39,456 nucleotides of DNA, from contig NZ_VJZE01000031.1 of NCBI RefSeq assembly GCF_009377205.1, positions 1-39,456 of the forward strand, in the 5' to 3' direction. Shown one piece after another: positions 15,446 to 25,022 of this stretch. The DNA comes from Streptomyces phyllanthi. GTDB lineage: Bacteria > Actinomycetota > Actinomycetes > Streptomycetales > Streptomycetaceae. How positions within the stretch are numbered: position 1 is the first letter of the stretch; the number at the start of each line of letters is the position of its first letter. A program made the position numbers and the translations under genes. The notes beneath the pieces were generated by a model. It did no database searches, was not told the origin of the DNA, and saw only the letters and a list, made by a program, of their open reading frames with translations.

Positions 15446-15701
15446 CCTTGGGCCCGAGGCTTACCGAGGACTGTCCGAGCCACCGTCCTTTCAGCCCGTG
15501 GTCGCCGGACTCGGCGCCGTCAGGGAGAGAACGCCAGGCTCGCAGGTCTCGTACTCGATCGTCATCCCGGCAACGTGCCCTGCTTGCCGTTCGCTTCGGC
15601 GTCGGTGAGCAGGGCTTCGGACGGCAGCGGATGTCTCTAGGTGTGCTGATCGGACGGGTTAGTGACGCGGCTGGCTGAGGTTTGGCCGCTGATGCAGGTG
15701 T
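15446..15701. other. Gap without genes
   Basis: The 521 bases between the membrane-protein stop and the UvrD-helicase stop hold no intact gene. This first half shows nothing recognisable; the second half carries the methionyl-tRNA synthetase relic. Confidence 0.4.
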
Positions 15702-15896
15702 GTGAAGCTGGAAGGCGCATGGACAGTCTTCGCCACGCTGGTTACGGCGTGCCGCGTGCTGGCCGGCGAACTAAGACTCTTCATCCCCGACGCCGCCGCG
15801 CGAACCACCGAGCATGTGACATCAATCGACGGGTGTCTGCCGGCCGCACGCTCGCTCTTTCCGCGGCCTCAAGACACGCACACAGCCCGCATGACA
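15702..15896 (+). pseudogene. Relic of a methionyl-tRNA synthetase C-terminus
   Basis: The frame reads GAWTVFATLVTACRVLAGEL, then FIPDAAARTTEHV, then DGCLPAARSLFPRP. This resembles the C-terminal helices of bacterial methionyl-tRNA synthetase, where a Val-Asp-Ala-Cys-Arg-Val-Leu-Ala type helix is followed by a LaPFlPdaAarI segment and a PLFPR ending. An in-frame stop at 15690-15692 and lack of any catalytic part show it is only a fragment. Such second MetRS copies sometimes act as self-resistance genes in Streptomyces, so this could be debris from an older cargo gene. The match is by eye only. Confidence 0.4.
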
Positions 15897-15966
15897 CCCC
15901 GTGATCAGCAAGCCCCCTCTCTACCACCCGCCATCCGAGGCGTAAAACACCGGAAGGAAAGGCTGC

Positions 15967-18279
15967 TCAGACCGGCAGGTACGGGCTGGGCTTGCCGTGC
16001 CAGCTGACGGTCAGGGCGTCGCGGGCGCGAGTGGAGGCGACGAACAGCAGGGAGCGGGCCTTGCGCTGCTCGCGCTCGTACCGGGGTGGGTCCTCGGTGC
16101 GGTAGCGGTCGATGACGTTGGTACGCGGGATGATGCCGTCGCTGGCGCCGACGATGGCGAGTCGCTGGTATTCGAGGCCCTTGAAGCGGTGCATGGTGCC
16201 GACGTGGACTTCCCCGTCGCCCTTGGGGCCGTCCTTGGTGAGTTCGGCGCAGGTGATGCCTGCCTTGGTGGCCAGGTAGTACATGGTCTGGCTGACCATG
16301 TCCCGGTCGGCGACGCAGACGGCGATGCGGCCGCTGGGGTCGCGGGGGGCGCCGGTTTCGTCGGTGGAGAGTTCTTCACGCCAGGAGTTCAGGGTGATGG
16401 CGAGGCCCGCGAGTTCGTCGTCCCAGGTGTCGTAGGGGACGAAGTCGGGCTTGGGGCCGTGGAGGACGGACCGGTATCCGGCGAGGGTGTCGATGCCGTC
16501 GTCGAGGTTGTCGTAGGTGACCTTCGCTTTCGTGTCCTTGGGGTCGACGACGCGGAGGGCTTCGGCGAGGATTTCCTTGGTCGTGCGGTAGCTGAGGGTC
16601 AGGCGGGAGGCGCGGCCGCGGATGTTGATGCCGAGGGCTCCGAGGGCGACCTGGTGGTCGTAGATGCGCTGGTGGGCGTCGCCAGCGATGAACATGTCGT
16701 TGGGTAGGTCGGGGTCGGCCATGGCCCGCAGCATCTTCCAGTGGGCGGGGCGCAGGTCCTGGGCCTCGTCGACGACGATGTGCCGGTAGCGGTAGCCGAG
16801 GTAGCGCATGCCGGAGCTGTCGTCGCGGTGGATGAGGTCCTTGCCGCCGATCTCGTCCTTGTATTCGCGGCGGGCCTTGATCTTGGCGGCGCGTTCGATC
16901 TCGAATCGGGCGGCGCGCTCGGCGGCCTGGCCCCAGGTTTCGACGCCGAGTTTGTCGAGGCGGGCGGTGAACTGCTCGATGAGCTTCCAGATGTGGTTGC
17001 GCTCGGGGCGGGTCAGTGCCCGGCCGCGGCCGGCTCGTCGGGCCTTGAAGTAGTCCGAGCGGGTGGGGACCGACTGGCCGAGGACGACCTGCTCCCACTC
17101 TTCGAGGAGGAACTCGGGCTCGAAGCGCCGATCGTCGAGTTCGGCGAGCAGCTGGCGCATCTCGTTGAGGGCCACGTGGTCGTAGACGCGCTGCTTGCCG
17201 CGTCCGGGGGCGGTGTTTTCGCCGAGGACGCGGGCGGCGAGCTGGTCGATGTGGGCGATGTCGACGCGGGCCAGGAGGTCGGGTTCTACCAGGGAGGCGA
17301 GCCGCAGGCGCAGGTCGGTGGTGAGGTTCTTGGTGAAGGTGGTCAGCAGGATGGGCTTGTTGTGGCCTGGGGGCAGCTGCTGGGCGAGGTGCTTGACGCG
17401 GTGCAGGGCGACGATGGTCTTGCCGGTGCCTGGGCCGCCGGAGACGCGGGCGGGGCCGTTGTAGTGGCGGTGGACGATGCGTTCCTGCGTGGGGTGGAGG
17501 AAGACCTTCCAGGCGCGAAAGTCGCCCTCTTCGATGACCGCGCGGACGGCGTCGTCGACGGTGGTCACCTTGGTGCGGGCGAGGGCGGTGGCGAAGTCGT
17601 CGGGGTCGGGCCGCTGGTCGAGTTCGACCGGGGCTGTGATCTCCCGGCGGACCTCTTCGATGTCCATGCCAGCGGCGAGGCCGTACAGGACGTCCTTCGA
17701 CAGCAGCGGGGCACCTTCGACGAGCTGGTCGAGTTCGGCGCTGGTGGTTACGGTGAGTGCCAGCTCGATCAGCTGCTCGGCGACGCCGAGGTCGCGCAGT
17801 TGGTCGGCCTTGTACACGGCCAGGAGCGGCGGAGCGGCCGGCTCGGGTGCAGGAGCGGGAGCGGGCTTGGGGGCGTGCTCTTCGGGCTCCGGCTCGGACG
17901 GGGTGAGGGTGATGCCGGCCCGGCGGAGCGCACTGTCGCCGACGACGGCGAGGTCGACGAACTCGATCTCGCCGGTGACGCGGTTGACCGCGACCTGCAG
18001 CTCTTCGTAGACGTCCCGGCGGTGGCGGACGGCGATGACCAGCCAACTCTCGGTGCCGTCCGTGTCGGCCCCGGTCCGGGTGAGCAGGGCCCGGTAGTCC
18101 TGGGAGACGCGGGCCGAGTAGATGCGGGAATCGCCCTTGAGTTTCTTCTTCCTCAGTCCCGGGAGGCCGGGGTTGTTCCGGAAGTTGTGGCAGAAGTCGT
18201 AGAACTGGGCCTTGACCGAGCGGTCGAGCTTGTACAGCTCCTGTTCGGCTTTGCGGTACAGGCTGAGCCGGGCGGTCAT
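15967..18279 (-). CDS. UvrD-type SF1 helicase with RelE-like N-terminus
   Basis: This 770-residue protein starts at ATG 18279, overlapping the stop of the DUF1998 helicase by 4 bases. Residues 1-100 have the RelE/ParE-like fold pattern (KAEQELYKLDRSVKAQF, then SRIYSARVSQDYRALL and VIAVRHRRDVYEEL). A Pro/Ala/Glu-rich linker follows at about 130-160. The helicase core has Walker A GGPGTGKTIVALHR (about 280-293), motif II VVDEAQDLRPAHW (about 500-512), LTLSYRTTKEI and the final LLFVASTRARDALTVSW motif VI. It should translocate on single-stranded DNA. It is the last gene of the five-gene system, in the place DISARM uses for its phospholipase-D gene drmC. The RelE-like part may bind RNA, ribosomes or simply be a structural domain; no toxin residues are claimed. 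Confidence 0.85.
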   Translation of the reverse strand: MTARLSLYRKAEQELYKLDRSVKAQFYDFCHNFRNNPGLPGLRKKKLKGDSRIYSARVSQDYRALLTRTGADTDGTESWLVIAVRHRRDVYEELQVAVNRVTGEIEFVDLAVVGDSALRRAGITLTPSEPEPEEHAPKPAPAPAPEPAAPPLLAVYKADQLRDLGVAEQLIELALTVTTSAELDQLVEGAPLLSKDVLYGLAAGMDIEEVRREITAPVELDQRPDPDDFATALARTKVTTVDDAVRAVIEEGDFRAWKVFLHPTQERIVHRHYNGPARVSGGPGTGKTIVALHRVKHLAQQLPPGHNKPILLTTFTKNLTTDLRLRLASLVEPDLLARVDIAHIDQLAARVLGENTAPGRGKQRVYDHVALNEMRQLLAELDDRRFEPEFLLEEWEQVVLGQSVPTRSDYFKARRAGRGRALTRPERNHIWKLIEQFTARLDKLGVETWGQAAERAARFEIERAAKIKARREYKDEIGGKDLIHRDDSSGMRYLGYRYRHIVVDEAQDLRPAHWKMLRAMADPDLPNDMFIAGDAHQRIYDHQVALGALGINIRGRASRLTLSYRTTKEILAEALRVVDPKDTKAKVTYDNLDDGIDTLAGYRSVLHGPKPDFVPYDTWDDELAGLAITLNSWREELSTDETGAPRDPSGRIAVCVADRDMVSQTMYYLATKAGITCAELTKDGPKGDGEVHVGTMHRFKGLEYQRLAIVGASDGIIPRTNVIDRYRTEDPPRYEREQRKARSLLFVASTRARDALTVSWHGKPSPYLPV

Positions 18280-21200
18280 CGGGTGGATCCTTCTTCCGTG
18301 TCTGGGAGCTGGCCAAGCAGTTCGTCGAGATGGTCGAGCCATTCGGTGTCGGTGCGCACCGTCCAGCCGTCCTCGGCGTACGCGGCGTCGCGTCGTTGTG
18401 CTTCGTCGTCGTCCTCTCCCTGGTGGGCGGAGACTACGACGATCTTGATGCCGTCGGTGTGCCAGGCGAAGTCGGCCAGCCAGCGGCTGGCGCCCAGTTC
18501 GTAGCCGAAGACGGGCGCCTGCTTGCCGCGGTCGGCCAGGATCTCGGCGAGGCGAAGCAGGTCCGGTGACTCGTCGGGCTCGTCGCGCAGGATCTCCAGG
18601 ATGTCCTGGTCCCAGGCGGCGTCGCGGAGAATCTGTGCCACGGCGGCTTCGGCCGCCGAGTCGTGGTCGGGATCCGGGTCGACGGGCTTGACCACGGTCG
18701 CGGGTGCCTCGGATACGGCGGGGGCGGGTGCGCCGATGAGCGAGTCGAGTTCGCCGAGCCCGCCGCAGACCGCGAGGGTCTCGACCTCGAAGTCGGCGGC
18801 CTTGCTGGTGGCGAGCTGGACGCCGTCGCCGCCGGCCAGGGACAGGAACTGGGTGAGGTTGGTCCAGTACAGCCAGGACCGCCAGCGCACTTTGTGTTCG
18901 TCCGTGTCCAGGACCTCGTCGCTGTCGTCGAGGACGGTGAGTGCGGTCCACTTCAACGTCTCGGGATCGGCGGCGTCCAGGGCGAACACGATCGGCAGCC
19001 CGGTGTCGTCCTGGGTGCGGAAGACGTGGACGGGGCCGATGCCGGCCGCGTCGGGCACGACCGGTTTGTCGTGGCGTTCGGCGGTGGAGAAGGTGGCCAG
19101 CTCACCGCGTAGGGCTGCAACGAGTTCGCTGCGGCGGCCGGTTGCCGCGACCGGGGACGTGCCGGGCTGGGCCGTCAGCCCGGTGACGAGCGCGCGGGCC
19201 CGGCGGGTCCAGCGCTCGGGGTCCGGATCGCGCAGGTAGGCGATCAGTGTGTCGATGGGGTTGGCGAAGATGGCGCGGGCGAAGTGGGCGCGTTGTCCGC
19301 CGTACTGCTCGTATGCAGTCTTGGCCTGCTCCTGTGCGGTGCCCCGGTAAGGAGGCCAGACGGGCTTCGTACGAGTGGGGCGTTTCTCGAACAGGTCGAT
19401 GTCGGCCCAGGTGATCTGGAAAACGATCTCCCCGTCGGCGCGCAGGCGGGTGCGTTTGGCCGCGTCGGTGGCGATCTGGTTGTGCTCGCGGCTGGCGTGG
19501 AAGCGGAAACCTTCGAGGTAGACCTTGACGCTCTGGGTGGGGCCGTCGACGCGGGTGAAGGTGAAGTCGCTGACGGTGCCCTGGAGTTGCTGCTGCGCGG
19601 TCAGCCGCCAGTGCGTCACTCCGGAGCTGTCGGTGAAGCGCAGGTGTCCGCTGGCGTGGCCGTCCTCGTCCAGGGACGCGTCGTCGGTGACCTTCACCCA
19701 GTCACGCAGGGCGGCCAGGAAGCGGGCCTCCAGGTCGGACTCCACCTGGGCGTCGAGGCCGACCAGACCGGTGTGTTCGACATCGGTGGTGTCCCAGCCG
19801 TCCTCGCCGTCCTTGGTGAACAGCAGGGACTCCAGCATGGTCAGCGCCGACTGGCGCGAGACGATGTCCTGGAATGGCTCGGGCGTATAGCGGTGGAGGC
19901 AGCGGTGGCAGGCCCGGCGCTGCTCCTCGGCGCACGGGCACTCCTTGAGCATCTCGTACGCGGCGGCGAGCGTGTCACGGAAGGCTTTCTTGTCCGTGAG
20001 CCGGTCCAGGTAGCCAGTGCCGCCGGGCAGGGAGTCGAAGAGGACCAGGAACCAGCGGCGTTCTCCGCTCTCGGTGTCCGGCATGGACGCGACCGTGGTG
20101 GCCAGGTGCTGCGGATCTCCGCCGAAGTGCAGGTCCACGCCGAGCCGCAGAGCGGCCCTGAACGAGTGCACCTTGGCGTCGACGTCCGCGGTGGCGGCCG
20201 GGATCAGCACCCGCAGGGCCTCAGTCTCCAGCTGGTGGGCGAGCAGCACCGGTTCCTCTCGGGCATCGCTCTTCTTGCCGCGCCGCAGAGGGCACCACGG
20301 GCGGTGGTGCTTGAGCCGTCCGCTGCGCGCGGCCAGGGAGTCCAGCTCATCGGTGTCGTGGTCGAAGACTGGTTGCCCGTCCGCGCTGGCCGCCCCGCAC
20401 GCCGTACACACGTGGAACGGGCTGAGCCGCACGTGGTGGCCAGCGAAGTCGTCGCGGGCCTGGGCGTCGTAGCGGATCGGTCCGACGTTGATCCGCCGGA
20501 TCGTGGCTCGGCGACAGTAGTCCACACCGAAGGTCTGATGCTTATGCCGCCATGAACCGGGCTCGATGTCCTTGACCGGGATGTCCACGGCGTCCACGAC
20601 GGTGTAGGAGCGGCGGTCGCGGTCGTCCTTGTCGTCGCGGATGTGGGCGTCCTCCCGCTTTTCGCGCGAGGTGACGGTGGCAGGTTCGACGACCTGGAAC
20701 AGGCACGAACCATCGTCGGCGATGTGGGCCGTCTTGCAGCGCGGGCATGGCGAGCGGTCCTCGGCGGCGTTCTCAGTACGAACGTAGCCGCAGCCGGGGC
20801 ACACGCGCCAGGTGCGCCACTCCTGGCGCCCTCCGGTGGCGATCTCCAATCCACTGACCTGGTGCTTGTAGCCGTTGACGTAGAAGGTGTTGCCGGGAGC
20901 CAGCTCCTCCAGTGCCAGACGCCGTGGCCTCTCGTAAGCGTAGGTGTCGGAGGTGTACTTGGTCCTCCCCGTCGCGGGGTCCACCCCGTCCTCGCCATAC
21001 AAGGTGGCCGACAGCACGGTCGTGGAGTCGATGAGCGCGTAGTTGGGCAGGAGCCCCAGGTCGCACAGAGCGGTCTGTGCCGAGGTCTCCCCCAGGTTCA
21101 TCAACCGCCGGCCGACACCGCGCCGCTCGGCGTCCAGCTCGGCCTTCTGTCGCGCCTGGTCGGGGTCGGAATCGTGCAGTTCATCATGCGCCTCGTCGAT

Positions 21201-24200
21201 CTCGCGCAGCCGAGCCCGCAACGCCTTCTCTGCCCGGAACCACTCCCGCTCGGCCTCCTCGACCTTGCTCCGCAGCTCGTGCGTGGCGTACGTACGCAAG
21301 TCGTCCTTGGCCTGATCAGTGACGCCCGAGGGAAACAAGTCCAGGAACCCCTCAGCGAGTTCCTCCCCCTTGGCGAGGGCAAGTTCGACCAGGTCGGCCA
21401 GGTAGCCCGACGGCCCGAACAGGCGGGGCGCCTTGTGTGGCAGTGCACGCAGCACGATGCCGTCCGCGCGTACCAGCCGTCCGGCGGCGGCAAGATCCAG
21501 CAGGTGGGCCAGGTACTGGCGGCGCAGGATCTCGATGGCCGAGAGGTAGCAGCCCGGTGGCACGATCGTGCCGGCGATGAGGTCCTTCGGACGCTCCAGG
21601 AAGTACAGGTCACGCCGCCTGCGGTCCGGGATCGTCAGCAGGAAAGCATTGCCCGTACGGCGTCCGGCCCGCCCGACCTGCTGGGCGTAGGAGGCGGGGC
21701 GGCGCGGCAGCGCTGCCAGCACCACCGCCGACAGGTCACCGATGTCGATGCCCATCTCCAGCGTCGGCGTGCAGGACAGGACGTTGGGGTCCTTGAAGCC
21801 CTCGCGCCGCTTGAAGGCCTCCTCCACCTTCTCGCGCTGCGGGCGGGTCAGCATGCCCGTGTGCTCGGCGGTGACCACCTGGTAGGTGCCCGCCCCGCGG
21901 TACAGGCTGCGGTAGTAGTCGCGGGTGTAATCGCGGTCGCGGTGGTGCACCCCCAGCCCCTCAGGCCGGTCACCGGCGACCAGGCGGCCGCTGCGGCACC
22001 GGTAGGAGGGGCAGGGCTGCTCGTGCCACTGGTCCAGCAGCGACGGATGGACGGTCTGCTCCCAGAAGCACACCGGGCAACGCACGTACGCGTACCGCAC
22101 CTGCTCGTCGTCGAGGAGCTGCGCCTCGAGGTTGCCAGGCTTTAGCCCATACACGCGCAGCGAGGTATCCCGGGGGGACCGCACCGACAGCAGGCCCAGC
22201 GCGGCCAGCTCCGGCGTCAGCCGGGACCAGAATTCCGGCGCCAGCTCGCGCGGCAGCTCCAGGCAGCGTCCGGCCCACCGCTCGTACCAGGACAGGCGTC
22301 CGGTGGCGAAGTCGAACTCGCTGCCATTCTTCGGCCCGCTCAGCAGGAACACCGGGGCCGCCACCCGCTTGGGGAAGGCCCGCATGCCCGGCGCTCGCTT
22401 GCCCCAGATGAAGTACCGGCTGGTGCCGGCCTCGTCCACGTACTTGTCGAGCCACTTGTGGGCGACCGCGCCCCGAGTACGCAGCCGCTCCAGGAAGATG
22501 CGTACGAACGCCAGGTAGCGGGCGTCGTCCTGGACGATTAGCGGTACTCCGTCGCGTACGCACTCCTCGTGGATCCGCTTCACCAGGGCCACTACGGCCG
22601 CCGGATCGTCGATGCGCACCTGCGCAGCGGCGGTCCGGGTCAGCTCCAGGGTGCGGCCGTTGCGGGAGCGGAACCCGAACTCCATCAGCGTCTCGAAGGC
22701 GAGACGCTGCCCGATCATCCGCCACACCGGCATGCTGCCGCCACGCCCCTGGCCGGACAGCAGGCGCTCGACTCCCTTGTAGACGTGCAGGTCCGGCGGT
22801 ACCACCGCGGCGAGGGTGTCCTTGTCCGTGGTGGCCTCGACCACGTCGGCGATGAGGTCGTTGAGCGCTGTCGGCTGCTCGTGGCTCAGGTGCTTGGCCA
22901 GCAGAGCTCGCAGGGAGAACGTGTAGGAGCGGTTGGCGACGAACCCGGCCCGGTGCGCGGCGTCCTGCACCGAGTCGTTGAACATCAGCGTCTTGTCCTC
23001 GTGCAGCTTCTTGTCGAGCTCCCCACCCGTGAACAGCTGCGTGATCGACGCCGCGGCCATCGCCGCCGACCCGGTACCCAGAAAGCGAATCGCGTTGCGC
23101 TCACCGCACGCCGGGCACCAGTCCTCCTTGGCCGCCGTGTTCGCGACCGTGCCGCCGAAGTGGACCAGGACGAACGCCGAGTCGCGGGCCGTCAGCCGCG
23201 GCTCCTTGGTGTCCTTGTCGTAGTCGTTGAGGGGATCGGGCAGCCGCAGCCGCTTGCGCGCGCCGTCGAGCACCATCAGTACGCCGCCCGCGCCTTGCCC
23301 CGTCGCGCCCCCGTTACCGCCCCGACCGGCGGCCGACATCAGCGCCGTACCGGACCCCTCACGCGCCTCCCGCTCCGTGGCGGCGATCAGGTTCCGTACC
23401 CGTGCCTTGTCCTGACCGAGCGAAGCCCGCCGGATCTTGAACGTGTCGAACTGGACATCGTGATCGTCGCTTTCCGGCGAGAACACCGCCCAGCCCGACC
23501 GCCCGCAGTCCCGGCAGTAGATGGCCGGCAGGAACAGGTTGGCGTTCTGCCCGGACGTGGCCGTCGTCACCGGCGCCGCGCGCTCGCTGTCGGTCGCGCT
23601 GGCATCCGCCAGCCCGGCGACGTCCCAGCGGAACTCCGCCTTCGGCCACGGCAGGACGCCGCGCAGCAGCCGGGACACCGACCGCGCCCACTGATGCACT
23701 TCAACATGCACGAACGGCCGCGGCTCTCCCGGCGGCGACTTCGGATCACGCGCGTACGACAGCAACGCCACGAACCGGGCCAGAGCCTCGGCCGCCTTCT
23801 CCGGCTGCCGCGCCACGGCCTCCGCCCAGCCGGCCGCGCCCGCCCGCCACATCACATCCAGCACCTCGGTGCTGGTCTTCACCTCGCCGTCCAGCGCCTG
23901 CATCACCGCTCGGGTGAACAGGTGCCGCTTCAGGTTCTCGCCCAGCAGGAACGGATCGACGTCGCGAACTCCGGTCACGGACTCGATGAGGTCGAGCAGC
24001 GCTTCCTCATCGGAGGCGGGGTCGGGCAGCGCGAGCAGTTCGTCCGGCGTCGGCAGCCCCTGCATCCTCACGTCCGTCAGCGGGATGAACTCCTCCACCG
24101 ACAGCCGGTTCTCGCCGACAATCGACTCCGGCGTGAACTCCGTACCGAAGACGTCGGTCGCGACTTCGAGGAGGCGCGCCACGCCCTTGTCGTCGGTCCC

Positions 24201-25022
24201 CGACGCGAGCGTTGCCGACGTCGCAACCGGGCAGATAGACCCCAGAGGACGCCCTTTCTCGGACACACCGACCGCCGACGCGAGGCGCCGCAGCAGCATC
24301 GCCACGTCAGTGCCCTGCGCACCGTCGTACGTGTGGAACTCGTCCACCACGACATACCGGATGTCCGCCTCCCGCCACAGCGGGGCGTCGTCCTCGCGCT
24401 GCAGCAGCAGATCCAGCATCTTGTAGTTGGTGATCAGAATGTCCGGCGGCGACAACTGCATGTCCGAGCGTCGGGTGCGCACCTTCTCGTACTGGGTTGC
24501 CGCTCGATCCCCGATGTACAGCCCGGCCCACAGCTTGCCGAGCTCCGCTTTGTTCTGCGTGAGCAGGTCGTTGATGCGCTGCGCCTGGTCGGTGGCGAGC
24601 GCGTTCATCGGGTACAGGAAGACCGCTTTGACCCCGGTCTTCCCGGCTTCTCGCTCCCGCCGGCAGTGGTCGAGCACCGGATAGAGGAACGATTCCGTCT
24701 TCCCCGAGCCCGTGCCCGTGGTGACGAGCGTCGGCTGCGGGGTGTGCCCGTTCGCGGACGTCAGCCGCGCGAAGGCGACAGACTGGTGGGAGTACGGCAC
24801 GAACCCCTCGCGCTGCCACTCCAGGTGATCACGCCAGCCGTCGTCGGCGGTGGTGAAGGGCGTACGGATCCGCAAGTACGGCCCCCGGAACATCCCTGAG
24901 GTCTCATCCCCGAGGAACCGGTGCAGGGCCTCTCGGGCACCTTCGTCGCTCAGCGCGTAGGTGGTGGACAGGTACTGCAGCAGGCTCTCCTTGAGCCCAC
25001 GTGCCTGAAGCGTCGGCCTCAC
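18276..25022 (-). CDS. DEAD/DEAH helicase with DUF1998 (DruE/MrfA/DrmAB-like)
   Basis: About 2248 residues. GTG 25022 overlaps the methyltransferase stop (GTGA), which favours it over the upstream in-frame start at 25055. Walker A TTGTGSGKTESFLYP is near residue 103 and motif II VVVDEFHTYDGAQG near 230. The second RecA lobe has LSCTPTLEMGIDIGDLS and QQVGRAGRRTGNAF. Several Cys pairs (CRDCGRSGW, CPACGERN, CPGCGY, CPRCKT) lie between and after. DUF1998 ends with the four-Cys cluster CPCAEEQRRACHRCLHRY (about 1694-1711), as in MrfA and DruE. A further 540 residues include DFTFTR, KVYLEGFRFH and an IVFQITWADI ending (about 1807-1860), suggestive of a Vsr/PD-(D/E)xK-like fold. DrmA plus DrmB would cover the same functions as two genes in DISARM. 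Confidence 0.85.
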   Translation of the reverse strand: MRPTLQARGLKESLLQYLSTTYALSDEGAREALHRFLGDETSGMFRGPYLRIRTPFTTADDGWRDHLEWQREGFVPYSHQSVAFARLTSANGHTPQPTLVTTGTGSGKTESFLYPVLDHCRREREAGKTGVKAVFLYPMNALATDQAQRINDLLTQNKAELGKLWAGLYIGDRAATQYEKVRTRRSDMQLSPPDILITNYKMLDLLLQREDDAPLWREADIRYVVVDEFHTYDGAQGTDVAMLLRRLASAVGVSEKGRPLGSICPVATSATLASGTDDKGVARLLEVATDVFGTEFTPESIVGENRLSVEEFIPLTDVRMQGLPTPDELLALPDPASDEEALLDLIESVTGVRDVDPFLLGENLKRHLFTRAVMQALDGEVKTSTEVLDVMWRAGAAGWAEAVARQPEKAAEALARFVALLSYARDPKSPPGEPRPFVHVEVHQWARSVSRLLRGVLPWPKAEFRWDVAGLADASATDSERAAPVTTATSGQNANLFLPAIYCRDCGRSGWAVFSPESDDHDVQFDTFKIRRASLGQDKARVRNLIAATEREAREGSGTALMSAAGRGGNGGATGQGAGGVLMVLDGARKRLRLPDPLNDYDKDTKEPRLTARDSAFVLVHFGGTVANTAAKEDWCPACGERNAIRFLGTGSAAMAAASITQLFTGGELDKKLHEDKTLMFNDSVQDAAHRAGFVANRSYTFSLRALLAKHLSHEQPTALNDLIADVVEATTDKDTLAAVVPPDLHVYKGVERLLSGQGRGGSMPVWRMIGQRLAFETLMEFGFRSRNGRTLELTRTAAAQVRIDDPAAVVALVKRIHEECVRDGVPLIVQDDARYLAFVRIFLERLRTRGAVAHKWLDKYVDEAGTSRYFIWGKRAPGMRAFPKRVAAPVFLLSGPKNGSEFDFATGRLSWYERWAGRCLELPRELAPEFWSRLTPELAALGLLSVRSPRDTSLRVYGLKPGNLEAQLLDDEQVRYAYVRCPVCFWEQTVHPSLLDQWHEQPCPSYRCRSGRLVAGDRPEGLGVHHRDRDYTRDYYRSLYRGAGTYQVVTAEHTGMLTRPQREKVEEAFKRREGFKDPNVLSCTPTLEMGIDIGDLSAVVLAALPRRPASYAQQVGRAGRRTGNAFLLTIPDRRRRDLYFLERPKDLIAGTIVPPGCYLSAIEILRRQYLAHLLDLAAAGRLVRADGIVLRALPHKAPRLFGPSGYLADLVELALAKGEELAEGFLDLFPSGVTDQAKDDLRTYATHELRSKVEEAEREWFRAEKALRARLREIDEAHDELHDSDPDQARQKAELDAERRGVGRRLMNLGETSAQTALCDLGLLPNYALIDSTTVLSATLYGEDGVDPATGRTKYTSDTYAYERPRRLALEELAPGNTFYVNGYKHQVSGLEIATGGRQEWRTWRVCPGCGYVRTENAAEDRSPCPRCKTAHIADDGSCLFQVVEPATVTSREKREDAHIRDDKDDRDRRSYTVVDAVDIPVKDIEPGSWRHKHQTFGVDYCRRATIRRINVGPIRYDAQARDDFAGHHVRLSPFHVCTACGAASADGQPVFDHDTDELDSLAARSGRLKHHRPWCPLRRGKKSDAREEPVLLAHQLETEALRVLIPAATADVDAKVHSFRAALRLGVDLHFGGDPQHLATTVASMPDTESGERRWFLVLFDSLPGGTGYLDRLTDKKAFRDTLAAAYEMLKECPCAEEQRRACHRCLHRYTPEPFQDIVSRQSALTMLESLLFTKDGEDGWDTTDVEHTGLVGLDAQVESDLEARFLAALRDWVKVTDDASLDEDGHASGHLRFTDSSGVTHWRLTAQQQLQGTVSDFTFTRVDGPTQSVKVYLEGFRFHASREHNQIATDAAKRTRLRADGEIVFQITWADIDLFEKRPTRTKPVWPPYRGTAQEQAKTAYEQYGGQRAHFARAIFANPIDTLIAYLRDPDPERWTRRARALVTGLTAQPGTSPVAATGRRSELVAALRGELATFSTAERHDKPVVPDAAGIGPVHVFRTQDDTGLPIVFALDAADPETLKWTALTVLDDSDEVLDTDEHKVRWRSWLYWTNLTQFLSLAGGDGVQLATSKAADFEVETLAVCGGLGELDSLIGAPAPAVSEAPATVVKPVDPDPDHDSAAEAAVAQILRDAAWDQDILEILRDEPDESPDLLRLAEILADRGKQAPVFGYELGASRWLADFAWHTDGIKIVVVSAHQGEDDDEAQRRDAAYAEDGWTVRTDTEWLDHLDELLGQLPDTEEGSTR

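Noticed and set aside
16376..18316. A 646-residue minus-strand open frame overlapping the UvrD helicase
   Set aside because: It is an Arg/Pro-rich out-of-frame shadow of the helicase, which has clear Walker and motif II sequences in the other frame.
22569..24899. A 776-residue plus-strand open frame opposite the DUF1998 helicase
   Set aside because: The minus strand has helicase motifs here; the plus frame is Arg/His/Pro-rich and has no recognisable domain.
15967..25022. A DrmC-like phospholipase D gene within the DISARM-like operon
   Set aside because: No HxKxxxxD motif was seen in the UvrD or DUF1998 proteins or in any neighbouring open frame.
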